From Valencia hispanica (lineage: Eukaryota > Chordata > Actinopteri > Cyprinodontiformes > Valenciidae): DNA of 64,000 nucleotides. A model generated the notes under the pieces. It was given only the letters and a program-made list of their open reading frames with translations, was not told the DNA's origin and searched no databases. Each line of letters begins with the position of its first letter. The first letter of the stretch is position 1. The translations under genes were made by a program, and so were the position numbers. Of this stretch, positions 12,585 through 24,394 are shown one piece after another. The stretch lies in assembly GCA_963556495.2 (NCBI GenBank), contig OY747710.1:18700000-18763999 (forward strand), written 5' to 3'.

Positions 12585-15500
12585 CCCCCTCCCTGGGCTG
12601 CCACCTTATCGTGGTGGAGGGGTTTGAGTGTCCCAATGATCCTAGGAGCTATGTTGTCGGGGGCTTTTGCTCCTGGTAGGGTCACCCATGGAAATTTGGT
12701 TCTAGGTGAGGGATCAGACAAAGTGCAGCCCAAAAGACCCCTATGATGAAAACGACAGATGGACTCAGTGTTCCCTCGCCCGGACGCGGGTCACCAGGGC
12801 CCCCCTCTGGAGCCAGGCCTGGAGGTGGGGCACGTTGGCGAGCGCCTGGTGGCCGGGCCTTTACCCATGGGGCCCGGTCGGGCTTAGCCCGAAGAGGTAA
12901 CATGGGCCCCCCTTCCCATGAGCTCACCACCTATGGGAGGGGCCATAGGGGTCGGGTGCTGTGCAGGATGGGCGGCGGCCAAAGCCGGGGACCTTGGCGG
13001 TCCGATCCTCGGCTGCAGAAGCTGGCTCTCGGGACGTGGAACGTCACCTCTCTGGTGGGGAAGGAGCCGGAGCTGGTGTGCGAGGTTGAGAGGTTCCGAC
13101 TGGACATCGTCGGACTCACCTCGGCGCACGGCTCTGGCTCTGGAACCCGTCTACTCGAGAGGGGTTGGACTCTCTTCCACTCTGGGGTTGCCCCCGCTGA
13201 GAGGCGCCGAGCGGGGATGGGCATACTTGTTGCCCCCCATCTCGGCGCCTGTACGTTGGGGTTTACCCCGGTGAACGAGAGGGTAGCCTCCCTCCGCCTT
13301 CGGGTGGGGGGACGGGTCCTGACTGTTGTTTGTGCTTACGCGCCAAACAGCAGATTAGATTACCCACCCTTCTTGGAGTCTTTGGAGGGGGTGCTGGAGA
13401 GTGCTCCTCCTGGGGACTCCCTTGTTCTGCTGGGGGACTTCAACGCTCACGTGGGCAATGACAGTGAGACCTGGAGGGGTGTGGTTGGGCGGAATGGCCC
13501 CCCCGATCTAAACCTGAGTGGTGTCTTGTTATTGGACTTCTGTGCTCGTCATGCATTGTCCATAACAAACACCATGTTCAAGCATAAAGGTGTCCATATG
13601 TGCACTTGGCACCAGGACACCTTAGGCCGCAGCTCAATGATCGACTTGGTTGTCGTCTCATCTGATCTGCGGCCGCATGTTTTGGACACTCGGGTGAAGA
13701 GAGGGGCAGAGCTGTCCACTGACCACTACCTGGTGGTGAGTGGGCTCCGATGGTGGGGGAGGACGCCGGACAGACCTGGAAGGCCCAAACGTGTTGTGAG
13801 GGTCTGCTGGGAGCGTCTGGCAGAGTCTCCTGTCAGAAGGAGCTTTAACTCACACCTCCGGCAGAACTTTGAACACGTCCCGGGGGAGGCGGAGGACATC
13901 GAGTCCGAGTGGACCATGTTCCGCGCCTCCATTGCCGAGGCGGCTGACCGAAGCTGTGGCCGCAAGGTGGTCGGTGCCTGTCGCGGCGGCAACCCCCGAA
14001 CCCGCTGGTGGACACCGGCGGTAAGGGATGCTGTCAGGCTGAAGAAGGAGTCCTACCGGGTCTTTTTGGCTTGTGGGACCCCTGAAGCAGCTGATAGGTA
14101 CCGGCAGGCCAAGCGGGATGCGGCTCGGATGGCTGCTGAGGCAAAAACTCGGGCGTGGGAGGAGTTTGGAGAGACCATGGAAAACGACTTCCGTACGGCT
14201 TCGAAGCGATTCTGGTCCACCATCCGGCGTCTCAGGGGGGGGAAAGCGGTCTGCCACCAACACTGTTTACAGTGGGGATGGTGTGCTGCTGACCTCGACG
14301 CGGGACGTTTTGGGTCGGTGGATGGAATACTTCGAAGACCTCCTCAATCCCACCAACACGCCTTCCAATCTGGAAGCAGGGTTTGGGGACTTGGGGTCGG
14401 GCTCTCCAATCTCTGGTGCTGAGGTCACCGAGGTCGTTAAAAAGCTCCTCGGTGGCGGGGCTCCGGGGGTGGATGAGATTCGACCAGAGTTCCTCAAGGC
14501 TCTGGATGTTGTGGGGCTGTGTTGGTTAACGCGGCTGTGCAATATTGCGTGGACATCGGGGGCAGTTCCCTTGGATTGGCAGACCGGGGTGGTGGTCCCC
14601 CTGTTTAAAAAGGGGGACCACAGGGTGTGTTCCAACTACAGGGGGATCACACTTCTGAGCCTCCCTGGTAAGGTCTATTCAGGGGTTCTGGGGAGGAGGT
14701 TCCGACGGATAGTCGAACCTCGGATCCAGGAGGAACAATGCGGTTTTCGTCCTGGCCGTGGAACACTGGACCAGCTCTACACCCTCAGCAGGGTCCTGGA
14801 GGGTGCGTGGGAGTTCGCCCAACCGGTCTACATGTGTTTTGTGGACTTGGAGAAGCCGTTCGACCGTGTCCCTCGGGGGGCCCTGTGGGGGGTGCTCCGG
14901 GAGTATGGGGTACCGGGCCCCTTGATACGGGCTGTTAGGTCCCTGTACGACCGGTGCCAGAGTTTGGTTCGCATTGCCGGCAGTAAGTCGGGCTTGTTTC
15001 CAGTGAGAGATGGACTCAAGGTTGCCCTTTGTCACCGATCCTGTTCCTAACTTTTATGGACAGGATTTCTAGGCGCAGCCAAGGCGTTGAGGGGATCCGT
15101 TTTGGTCGCCTCAGGTTCGGGTCTCTGCTTTTTGCAGATGATGTGGTCCTGTTGGCTTCATCGGAGCGTGATCTACAGCTTTCGCTGGAGCTGTTCGCAG
15201 CCGAGTGTGAAGCGGCTGAGATGAGAATCAGCACCTCCAAATCCGAGGCCATGGTCTTGAGCCGGAAAAGGGTGGGGTGCCTCCTCCGGGTCGGGGATGG
15301 GGTCCTTCCCCAAGTGGAGGAGTTTAAGTATCTGGGGGTCTTGTTCACGAATGAGGGAAAAATGGAGCGGGAGATCGATAGACGGATTGGTGGGGCGTCT
15401 GCAGTTATGCGGGCGCTCTACCGGTCTGTCGTGGTGAAGAGAGAGCTGAGCCAAAAGGCGAAGCTCTCGATTTACCGGTCGATCTACGTTCCTACCCTCA

Positions 15501-15946
15501 TCTATGGTCACGAACTCTGGGTGGTGACCGAAAGAACGAGATCACGGATACAAGCGGCTGAAATGAGTTTCCTCCGCAGAGTGTCTGGGCTCTCCCTCAG
15601 AGATAGGGTGAGAAGCTCAGTCATCCGGAGGGGGCTCAGAGTAGAGCCGCTGCTTCTCCACATCGAGAGGAGTCAGTTGAGGTGGCTCGGGCATCTGGTC
15701 AGGATGCCTCCTGGACGCCTCCCTGGTGAGGTGTTTCAGGCACGTCTCACCGGGAGGAGGCCCAGGGGAAGGCCCAGGACACGCAGGAGGGACTATGTTT
15801 CTCGGCTTGCCTGGGAGCGCCTTGGGGTTCCTCCCGAGGAGCTGGAACAAGTGGCTGGGGAGAGGGAAGTCTGGGTCTCTTTGCTTAGGCTGCTGCCCCC
15901 GCGACCTGACCCCGGATAAGCGGAAGAAAATGGATGGATGGATGGA
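12585..15946 (+). mobile_element. Near full-length Rex3-type (RTE clade) LINE
   Basis: The element is 3362 bp, bounded by the 10-bp duplication TGTTTGAAAG. It starts with a GC-rich 5' region (CCCCCTCCCTGGGCTGCC) and ends with a very short 3' region followed by GATG tandem repeats, the hallmark of Rex3 retrotransposons in teleosts. A single long reading frame for endonuclease plus reverse transcriptase is recognisable from 12743 to 15919, interrupted by two frameshifts. The element is GC-rich compared with the AT-rich flanks. The presence of a 5' end is notable since most Rex3 copies are 5' truncated, as are the other copies in this window (10.5, 44.4 and 48.7 kb). Confidence 0.9.
12743..15919 (+). 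pseudogene. Rex3 endonuclease / reverse transcriptase frame with two frameshifts
   Basis: Part one (12743-about 14240) encodes an APE-type endonuclease: LGTWNVTSL near residue 92, [10 protein letters not shown] near residue 232 and [10 protein letters not shown] near residue 329 carry the metal- and DNA-binding residues. The frame shifts in a run of eight G at 14235-14242. Part two (to about 15020) holds reverse transcriptase blocks GFRPGRGTLDQLY and MCFVDLEKPFDRVP; the usual Ala after EK is Pro here. A second shift, with missing bases, falls near 15013-15024, just before the CPLSPILF block. Part three (15029-15919) carries the catalytic LFADDVVLLAS box and the C-terminal RSQLRWLGHLVRMPPGR region. 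Because the shifts are few, the copy is fairly young, but it cannot make full-length protein. NCBI often labels host proteins of this type craniofacial development protein 2-like. Confidence 0.88.
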
Positions 15947-15956
15947 TGTTTGAAAG

Positions 15957-16973
15957 GTTCACCTTTACTGCAGATGTTCGCATCTTTGTTTTTTTTAAGC
16001 AATAAAATTTTTTTGTAATTCTTTTTAGAATCCACAATGCTGAAAATGCAATATTTCATTTGACTCCAATAGAAGATTAATCCGTCTTACCGCTGCTCGC
16101 TTTAGTGCCACATATATGCCCTAAATAATTAATTGAGGTAATTGCAAAATCCCCCTGCAAATGCACCCGTGAGGGCTTTTTTCACTTCAGGCTCTCTGCA
16201 TGCATGATTGTAAGTCATTTAACACAGAATTAGATACATTATATGAAGCTCATCCACTTCTTGCAATTTATACAGTCACAGCGCTACATTTCTGCTATGG
16301 TTTGATCTAGAAGTCTAACTCCTGTAGTGAGGAAACTTTGCTTGGAACAATATAACAGATTTTGTCCTAATTTCCACTCTTTTACTGCAGCTGTCCTCAG
16401 TTGCTACACAATAAATAATACTTGCTTGTTGTTTTTTCTCTATCTGTGCTTGGATGTTTCATGCAATGAGCTCGTCTGTATTTGGCAGAACTTACAAGCA
16501 CAAAAGGAATTCATCTACAGTTCAGAGTTCATCTTTATGATTCTGCAACATCATCATTTACTCCAATTAGCATTGGAAGGCATGAACGTCAGGCTCATCC
16601 CGCTGCCTACATGTCTCTAGTAGATGACGCTTCACATCATTAACTATGTAAAATGTTCTAATTTTTTTCATTCCCATCATTATGTCCTGGTTTCATCTGA
16701 CTGAAAATTAAATTTCAAAGCTTTCTGAAATGTTTTCAGAACTTCTTGTATTTTGCTTTTATGAGTTTTTCTTTTTAATTAGGACCATGCTTAGACTAGT
16801 TTTATCCTTCCAAGAGTATTTCTTTCTTGAATGGTGGCCATTGAGCATTTTTATTTTTCATTTAAAAAAAGAGGAAGTTCGATCAACCCTACAACCAGAT
16901 AAATTGAAGACCCATAACTTTATCTTGTGAAGTGCATAGTGTTTATACCTTTAATTCAATTTAATCGTATTTA
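15957..16973. other. No feature seen
   Basis: AT-rich sequence; short frames only. Confidence 0.4.
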
Positions 16974-18320
16974 CGGTGGGGGAAATAATTATTATTGTTA
17001 GACACTCCTACTCAATTAGTTACCCTCATTAAAGACACCTGTCTTAACTAGTCACCTGTAGGAAATACACCTGTCCACAGAATCCATCAATCATGCAGAC
17101 TTCAAACTCTCCAAAATGGGAAAGATCAGAGAGCTGTCCAAGGATGTCAGAGACAAATTTGTAGACCTGCACAAGGCTGGAAGGGGCTACAAACCCCTTA
17201 GCAAGAAGCTGGGAGAGAAGGTGACAACTGGAAGGAGCACAAAAGGACTATCAATCGACCGCGGTCTGGGGCTCCACGCAAGATCTCACCTCGTGGGGTG
17301 TCAATGATTCTGAGAAATCATCCTAGAACTACACGCGAGGCGTTAGTTAATGACCTCAAAGTAGCTGGGACCAGAGTCACCAAGAAAACCTTGGAAACAC
17401 ATTACACCGCAATGGATTAAAATCCTGCAGAGCTCGCATGGTCCCCGTGCTCAAGAAGGTACATGTGCAGGCCTGTCTGAAGTTTGCCAATGAACACCTG
17501 AATGATTCAGAGAGTGACTGGGAGAAAGTGCTGTGGTCAGATGAGACCGAAATTGAGCTCTTTGGCATTAACTCAACTTGCCGTGTTTGGAGGAAGAAAA
17601 ATGCTGCCTAGAACCCCCAAAACACCGTCCACATGGTCAAGCGTGGAGGTGGAAACATTTTGTTTTGGGGATGTTTTTCTGCTAAGGGCACAGGACAACT
17701 TCACCTCATCAACAGGAAAATGGACGGAGCCATGTATTGTAAAATCCTGAGCGACAATCTCCTTCCTTCTGCCAGGAAACTGAAAATGGGTCGTGGATGG
17801 GTGTTTTCAGCATGACAACGACCCAAAACATACAGCAAAGGCAACAAAGGAGTGGCCCAAGAAGAAGCACATTAAGGTCATGGAGTGGCCTAGTCAGTCT
17901 CCAGACCTTAATCCAATAGAAAACTTATGGAGGGAGCTGAAGCTCAAAGTTGCACAGAGACAGCCTCGAAACCTTAGTGATTTAGAGATGATCTGCAAAG
18001 AGGAGTGGACCGAAATTCCTCCTAAAATGTGCACAAACTTGGTCATCAATTACAAGAGACGTTTGACCTCTGTGCTTGCTAACAAGGGTTTTGCCATTAA
18101 GTATTACGTTTTTTTTGTTAGAGGGTTCAAATACTTATTTCACTCAATGAAATGCTAATCAGTTTCTATCTTTTATTTAAAGTTATTTTTTCAATTTTCC
18201 TTTTGATGTGCTATCACTGTTAAAATGAACCTACCATTAAAATGATACTGTTCTGAGACTTTTCATTTCATTGTCATTGGACAAACTTACAAAGGGGTCA
18301 AATAGTTATTTCCCCCACTG
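16974..18320 (+). mobile_element. Complete-length Tc1-like DNA transposon
   Basis: The element is 1347 bp and flanked by TA on both sides (16972-16973 and 18321-18322). Ends are inverted repeats: GGTGGGGGAAATAATTATT on the left and AATAGTTATTTCCCCCACTG on the right. Length and layout fit Tc1-family transposons of fish. The transposase inside is broken (see next entry). Confidence 0.9.
17116..18158 (+). pseudogene. Tc1-like transposase, frameshifted
   Basis: The N-terminus [20 protein letters not shown] is the paired-type helix-turn-helix of Tc1 transposases. The catalytic triad can be located in pieces: WSDETEIELFG at about 17533 (first Asp), [11 protein letters not shown] at about 17810 (second Asp) and [15 protein letters not shown] at about 17898 (Glu, DD34E type). 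At least three frame changes separate these blocks, near 17240, 17600 and 17790, so no functional protein is made. It excises and pastes DNA at TA sites when intact. Confidence 0.88.
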
Positions 18321-18322
18321 TA

Positions 18323-20699
18323 AATACCTAATTTAAAACACACATTTGACCAAAAGTGCTTAAAATAAAAAGATGTAGACAATTAAATAATAAAAGGACA
18401 ACTTTTTAAACTGAGACTACTGTTGAAAGATTTGCAAGTGAAAAATAAGTACAACAATATAATGACAACCCTCTGCTGCGAGAACACAGCAGTAGTTCCC
18501 TAAAGCAAAGGCCACAATGGATGAACTCCCAGCACACAGCTGAACACAGAACAGCTTTGAGGAGCTGAAATATACGTAATAATAGTTTTAAGATTTAAGA
18601 TCATCCATTTTCTCAATTTAAATACACCTAAATTAAATGTGATTCTAACATCATTAGAGTATCTTAAGACCCGGTGGATCAGTGTAGACTTTCATCAAAG
18701 CAAATTGTTTTGAGATAAAGTAAAACAAGGCCAAAAGGGTTTTGTTTTCTCACCAAAGACAGTTTCTGTACCAAAAATTATTTGAGGCAAACTCTAAACG
18801 GCACTGATGCCGGTCTTCCAGCCACTCTTAGTTTAAGACTCTCTGCAGCTCCTCCAGAGTTACCACAGGCAATTTTTGCTGCTTCTTTGATAAAAAATCT
18901 CCTTGCCTGCAAACAAATACCAGTAAAAACCAAATCTTCTGATGCTAATCATAAAAAAACTTGAGGAATCCATGTATCCTATTCTTTCATGCACTGAAGT
19001 TGTGATGTGATGGACTGTGATCTTATTCTATCTTGTATTTTAAAGCTTGATTTTTACTTTTTGTAAATAAAACCTAAAACAGCAAGCAAAAGAAGCCTTT
19101 TACATCTGTAAGCATGTTTCATAAAAATCTAGAGATAAATTGTATTTATCTTTGTTTATCCAAAAGCTCTAAAATATCCAGGAACACCAGGTCTGAGCCA
19201 ACGGTTGAACACAGGCAGCATTTTGTCGTCTGCGCATCTCGAAGTCATTAATACTGCAGGCTGATTGCTTCAGCAGTGCATTAAAGTCTCATGATTTCAA
19301 CGCCAGCCTAAACTATTTAATTACACGTCTGTGTGTTATTTCTGCTTCACTGTTAGGCAGCAGGTTGATAAAAAAGCACTCAACCAGAAACACAGCCCTT
19401 TGCCAGAAAGAAACAAAAATAAAATAAAATGTTCCCCATCGACTGCTTGCTTGTTGAGGCTCCCAGAAAGAGGCAGCAGAGTTCTTGACGCCGGCTTCTT
19501 TCTGCTCCTCCGTTTCCTGATACGCTTCTCAAGGTGCATAAATGCAGCCATTTCCCCATGTTTTCGGCTTTCCAGCACAATCATCAGCATTTCTGTCTCT
19601 ATGACATAAAAACAAACGAAGACTGAGCGCCTGTGCCTCTCTGTGTGTGTGTGGGGTTTCAAACCCCCCCTGTCAGCAATCACTGGGTGGGAGACAGCCA
19701 TAAACCAGGCTTTAGAAGCCCATAATGGCCCACTGCAGTGCTGGCAAAACTTATATCACATTAAACCTCTTCCCATTCACACACAAATAGGATCATTATT
19801 TTTGATAACTATACAGCAAATGCTGGATAATTCAATCACATTACTCGCCGCTGCATATTTCTGCATTTCAGTTAAATCCTCATAAATCTCGCCGTGTCCC
19901 TGTTACTAGTGTATTTAATTACAGCACAAAGCGAATCAATAACGCACTGCGCAACAAATTATCAGAACATCGTCACCGATCTGTGAACAACAAGCAGGTC
20001 CAATTAATTTCCTCCTCCACCAGCGGTAGCTTCACCCCCAGACTGTTGCTCAGAGCGGTTTTGTTTTTGAGGAGAACAGCCTGTAGTACCGTTAGAATGA
20101 CAGGAGCGGTGATTTACAGGAGGGCCCATGAAGTCCAGCTCCTCTGACCGGGACGTTGACACCTACCTCCTGTCATCCAGCTGATGAAATAACAGAGGTT
20201 AGAAAGTCGGTGTGAAAAGACGATGCTTTTTTATTTTTGGGGACGGGGGGAGGGGGAAACATTTTTACAGGACAAATGTTTACCTTACAGGCTGTACAAA
20301 CACATTGGTTTAGAATCAAAAAGCTAATTTCACAATTTTTAAATCATTTTAGATTACTATAAATTAATCCCCTGAACAGATCGATCTTTTCCCCATTAGT
20401 TACACACTGAAACAGAAAAGTGAAGTTATAATACAGAGGACATATTTGTTTGCACCCTTGGTAAAGATGAGCCGACAAATAAATTATTCTCTTACTGCAG
20501 TAGCAAAAACCTTTGAGTACATTTCTTTTTTTTAGGATTTTATTATTATTTTTTTTTACAAACGTTGCTGACGATTTTTATTCCAATTTTTATTATTACT
20601 TGACAATTTTTGGAGTGCCTACTCAGGCTGGAAAGCTCCATGTTGTTAAGGTTAATTAGATATTTTCTACGAGTCAACCATTAGTTTGAGAGTGACGCC
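18323..20699. other. No gene seen
   Basis: About 2.4 kb downstream of the Tc1 copy without supported coding regions. Poly-T and poly-A rich stretches occur at about 20520-20570 and 20700-20735. Confidence 0.4.
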
Positions 20700-21063
20700 A
20701 GCAAAACAAAAACAAAAAACAAAAAAAACACTTCTATCCTGCCATCAAAAACATAAACGAGCTAAACTCTGCAGAGACGTCACCTAAAACCTTGAGCTTT
20801 GGTTAGATAAAGATGAGACTGAGCGTTTCTGCAACAAACACTCCGAAGGATGAATATGTGGAAAATGTCCTCATGTCTGAGAGGCAGATTGAACTGTGAT
20901 GCCACTTTGTTAGGAGGTATGGTATCAAGTGAAGATGGAGATTTTGAAACAACAATCCAAATCCACAGAGAAATGACTCCCAAGACACAAAATAAATCTT
21001 TACCGATGGTCATCTCAGTCCATGGACCTATTCTAAACCTGTTGGATGAGCTGAAGAGAGGAA
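20700..21063. pseudogene. Possible decayed Tc1-like fragment
   Basis: The phrase TTATCTAACC-free stretch around 20790-20850 reads, with breaks, as KDETERFCNKH-like residues, echoing the first catalytic block of the fossil at 1.3 kb. Evidence is weak; there are no clear ends. Confidence 0.25.
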
Positions 21064-21322
21064 CCTTGACTCTTGTCTGAAGTGCAGAGCGGCTAATGAA
21101 TTATGTCAAGAGAAGGCCAAGTGCAGTCCTATAGGCAAAAGAGCGTTCTCACAAAAGCTTTAAAGGGTTTTTTCGCTGCAGTAATAATTCCTTTAATGCT
21201 TTCTACACATCTTTACCGGGGGTGCCACTAAATGTTCAAAGTGAATCAAGAATCGAATACACTTCAAGGTAGTAACTCTCATCTTCAAACGCTTCAATTC
21301 ATCAGCGTCTTCTGGTTTGCCT
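21064..21322 (-). other. 3' untranslated region of the zinc finger gene (inferred)
   Basis: Directly downstream of the stop, the minus strand reads into A/T-rich sequence. An ATTAAA polyadenylation-type hexamer occurs on the minus strand at about 21192-21197, roughly 125 bases after the stop. No better AATAAA was seen in the first 250 bases. The end of the transcript is not otherwise defined. Confidence 0.35.
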
Positions 21323-21922
21323 TCACACCGTCTCCTCCACAATGAACTCAATGGCGTGCTGAGGCGACTGGCTCGTCTCCACCATGGTGATTTCACTCTC
21401 CTCCATGGCGATGGCGGGAACTGTGATGGCCTGGCCTCCCAGAACCGACGAGGGCAGGATGACGACCTGTGAGGTTCCCTCTATGCCGCTGAGCTGATCG
21501 GATGGGATCATCACCGTCTCGGTGCCATCATCACCTTCCTGCAGCACATATATGGTCTGCACGGTGCCGTCATCGAGCTCCGTTGTGGTGGCCAAGGTGG
21601 ACAGCGCCTTGGCCCCCTCCAGCACCTTCTGAACGTGGGCGACCTCGGCGGCCTGCACCACTTGCTCAGCTGCATCCGGAGGAAGGTCTCCATGTTGGCG
21701 CAGGTGTTTGTCAAGGTTGGGACGAGAGCGAAAGGCGGCGGAGCAGTGGGGGCACGGGTAGGGCTTCTCGCCGCTGTGGGTGCGGGCGTGCTCGGTGAGG
21801 CGGGCGGCCACGCTGAAGCTCTTGCCGCAGATCCAGCAGCAGAAAGGACGCAGGCCGGAGTGGATTCGCTCGTGGTCCTGCAGATGGGGCAGCTGGCGGA
21901 AACGCTTCTCACAGGTGGCGCA
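21323..21922 (-). CDS. C2H2 zinc finger protein, last coding exon
   Basis: This exon encodes residues 775-973 and the stop codon. The acceptor is TTTCCTCCAG at 21923 and phase is 0. It begins with fingers 16 (775-795), 17 (803-823) and 18 (831-851), joined by HSGLRPF and HSGEKPY linkers, so fingers 15-18 form the most regular DNA-binding array in the protein. After His851 comes a 120-residue tail rich in Glu, Thr, Val, Ile and Gln and poor in Lys and Arg, with hydrophobic patches spaced among acids, ending EFIVEETV. Such tails act as activation or cofactor-binding domains in other zinc finger factors; that role is inferred here. Base composition is strongly GC-rich compared with the surrounding introns. 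Confidence 0.9.
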   Translation of the reverse strand, partial: CATCEKRFRQLPHLQDHERIHSGLRPFCCWICGKSFSVAARLTEHARTHSGEKPYPCPHCSAAFRSRPNLDKHLRQHGDLPPDAAEQVVQAAEVAHVQKVLEGAKALSTLATTTELDDGTVQTIYVLQEGDDGTETVMIPSDQLSGIEGTSQVVILPSSVLGGQAITVPAIAMEESEITMVETSQSPQHAIEFIVEETV

Positions 21923-22199
21923 CTGGAGGAAAGGTTAGGGAGAGACGGAGAGGAGTTCAGATCAGTGTAAACGCACAAAGAGGGCAGAGAAAGGGCACAA
22001 ATATGTCATCTATCAACAAATGGATTTAAGTTTAGAAGTACATTTTATTATCAGACAAAGATAACCCCAGGAAATACTTCACTCATTAGTAGAAAAAAAC
22101 GCCTGAACGAGCCCGACCCTGCGTGAAAGTGTGATTAACTTGTTGTTAAATCATCAATTAATAGTTAATGAAAATCTTTTTTGGCTCAGTTTCAATACC
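21923..22199 (-). other. Intron of the zinc finger gene, 3' end
   Basis: Intronic sequence upstream of the last exon with no recognisable repeat; it includes the polypyrimidine tract and acceptor of the last exon. Confidence 0.6.
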
Positions 22200-22604
22200 C
22201 ACAACCAGGTTTAATTAATCACCTGACCCGTAGGATGAAGAAATCAATGAAGTAGAACCAGTCTGACAACATGGAGCAGGTTAAAAAAATCTCAAAGAGT
22301 GACTCATCATGCTCCGATCTAAAGAAACCAAAGAAAAGATCAGAGACAAAGTCAGCAATACCCATCAGTCTGGAAAAGGTTACGACACCCTTTCTAAGGC
22401 TTTGGGAGTCCAGCAAACCACAGTGACAGCCACCATCCACAACTGGAAAAACATTGAACAAAGTTCCACTCAACTGTCTGGACTACCAGAATTACTCCAA
22501 AATCAAATCTACAACTCATCCATGAGGTCCCAGAACAACAATAACAATAACCCAGAACAACGTCTACAGCACGGCGGGCCTCACATGTTCTCCATGGTGG
22601 AGCG
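22200..22604 (+). pseudogene. Old Tc1-like element, left part (outer layer of a triple nest)
   Basis: The frame starting at 22309 (MLRSKETKEKIRDKVSNTHQ) is the N-terminal helix-turn-helix of a Tc1-type transposase, followed by an HNWKNIE linker as in that family. It stops abruptly at 22604, where a hAT miniature element is inserted. The continuation lies at 24395-24650. Confidence 0.65.
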
Positions 22605-22616
22605 TTGGGATGCGTA

Positions 22617-24084
22617 TAATAAACTCAGCAAAAAAAGAAACGTCCCTTTTTCAGGACTGTGTATTTCAACAATAATGTTGTAAAGATCCAAATAACTTTA
22701 CAGATATTCATTGTAAAGGGTTTAAACAATGTTTTCCATGCATGTTCAATTAACCATAATCAATTAATTAACATGCACCTGTGGAATGGTCGTTAAGACC
22801 TTAACAGCTTACAGAAAGTAGACATTTAAGGTCACAGTTCTAAAAACACACAACACTAAAGAGACTTGTCTACAGACTGTGAAAAACACCCAAAGAAAGA
22901 TGCCCAGGGTCCCTGCTCATCTGCGTGAACGTGCATTAGGCATGCTGCAGGGAGGCATGAGGACTGCTGATGTGGCTAGGGCAATAAATTCCCATGTCTG
23001 CACTGTGAGATGCCTAAGACAGCGCTACAGGGAGACAGGAAGGACAGCTGATCATCCTCGCAGTGGAAGACCACGTGTAACAACACCTGCACAGGATCGG
23101 TACATCCGAATATCACACCTGCGTGACAGGTACAGGATGGCCACAACAACTGCCCGAGTCACACCAGGAACACACAATCCCTCATCAGTGCTCAGACTGT
23201 CCGCAATAGGCTGAGAGAGGCTGGACTGAGGGCTTGTAGGCCTGTTGTAAGGCAGGTCCTTACCAGACATCACCAGCAACAACGCCGCCTATGGGCACAA
23301 ACCCACCTTCGCTGGACCAGACAGGAGTGGCAAAAAGTGGTTTTGTCTCACCAGGGGTGATGGACGGATTTGTGTTTATCGTCGAAGGAATGAGCGTTAC
23401 ACCGAGGCCGGTACCCTGGAGCGGGATCGATTTGGAGGTGGTGGGTCCGTCATGGTCTGGGGCGGTATATCACATCACCATCGAACTGAGCTTGTTGTCA
23501 CTGCAGGCAATCTCAATGCCTTGCGGTACAGGGAAGACATCCTCTTCCCTCATGTGGTACCCTTTATGCATGCTCATCCGGACATGATCCTCCAGCAGGA
23601 CAATGCCACCAGCCATACTGCTAGTTCTGTGCGTGAGTTTCTGCATGACAGCAATGTCAGTGTTCTGCCATGGCCAGCGAAGAGCCCGGATCTCAATCCC
23701 ATTGAGCACGTCTGGGACCTGTTGGATCGCAGGGTGAGGGCTAGGGACATTCCCCACAGAAGTGCCTTGGTGGAAGAGTGGGGTAACATCTCACAGCAAG
23801 AACTGACCGATCTGGTCCAGTCCATGAGGAGGAGATGGACTGCAGTACTTCAAGCAGCTGGTGGCCACACCTGATACTGACTGGTTCTTTTGATTTTGAG
23901 CCTCCCTTCATTCAAGGACACATTATTCTATTTCTGTTAGTCACATGTCTGTGAAACATTTTTAGTTTATGTCTTATGGTGTGACTCTTTTAGTGTTCAT
24001 ACAAATATTTAAACACATTAAGTTTACTGAAAGTAAAAACAGTTGAAAGTCAGAGGACGTTTCTTTTTATGCTGAGTTTATATA
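22617..24084 (+). mobile_element. Tc1-like transposon (inner layer)
   Basis: The ends carry AAACTCAGCAAAAAAAGAAA on the left and its near reverse complement TTCTTTTTATGCTGAGTTTA on the right, next to TA-rich flanks. Length is about 1.47 kb. It sits inside the hAT miniature element, so it is the youngest layer of the nest. Confidence 0.88.
22900..23874 (+). pseudogene. Tc1-like transposase with catalytic Asp lost
   Basis: The frame begins MPRVPAHLRERALGMLQGGM, a Tc1 helix-turn-helix, and continues to RSGRPRVTTPAQ (GRPR hook). A frame change follows near 23200. Around 23330 the block that should carry the first catalytic Asp (FSDES) is missing: WQKVV runs directly into the FCLT-like sequence, a deletion of roughly 20 bases. 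The second Asp (QQDNATSHTA, near 23595) and Glu ([12 protein letters not shown], near 23685) remain in an otherwise open C-terminal half. A second small deletion before ALVEEWGN is suggested by comparison of phrasing with the family. Confidence 0.87.
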
Positions 24085-24394
24085 TATAGTGATAATTAAA
24101 GCTCAATTTAACTGTGGAAAAACACATTCTAAATACTCCAACCTGTTTCATACTTTTAACACATCCAGTTTTATTACTAGATCTAGTTGATCCACTGGAA
24201 TGAAGGTGAAAACAGCCACAAACTAGCAGTCATACTTTTATTTCTACTACAACAATTACTGTCATCATTAATGGTCCCATTCAAATTCTAAAAAACAAAA
24301 TACAAAATCTATACATTACTTTTGAATATTGATACAATATTGTGACATAAAATATCGCAATATATCGGCATATTGATATTTTCTTACATCCCTA

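Larger units (their letters stand above)
22605..24394 (+). mobile_element. hAT-type miniature element, split by a Tc1 (middle layer)
   Basis: The element is flanked by a perfect 8-bp duplication GTGGAGCG at 22597-22604 and 24395-24402, the hAT signature. Its left end (TTGGGATGCGTA) is only 12 bases long before the younger Tc1 copy; its right end (24085-24394) ends in GATATTTTCTTACATCCCTA. It belongs to the same family as copies at 42, 53, 55 and 58 kb. Confidence 0.82.

Noticed and set aside
12884..15850. Long antisense frames across the Rex3 element
   Set aside because: They are GC-driven shadows of the LINE coding strand, which has the endonuclease and reverse transcriptase motifs.
19336..19701. 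121-codon minus-strand frame
   Set aside because: No domain, overlaps a similar frame on the other strand, and no splice or promoter support.
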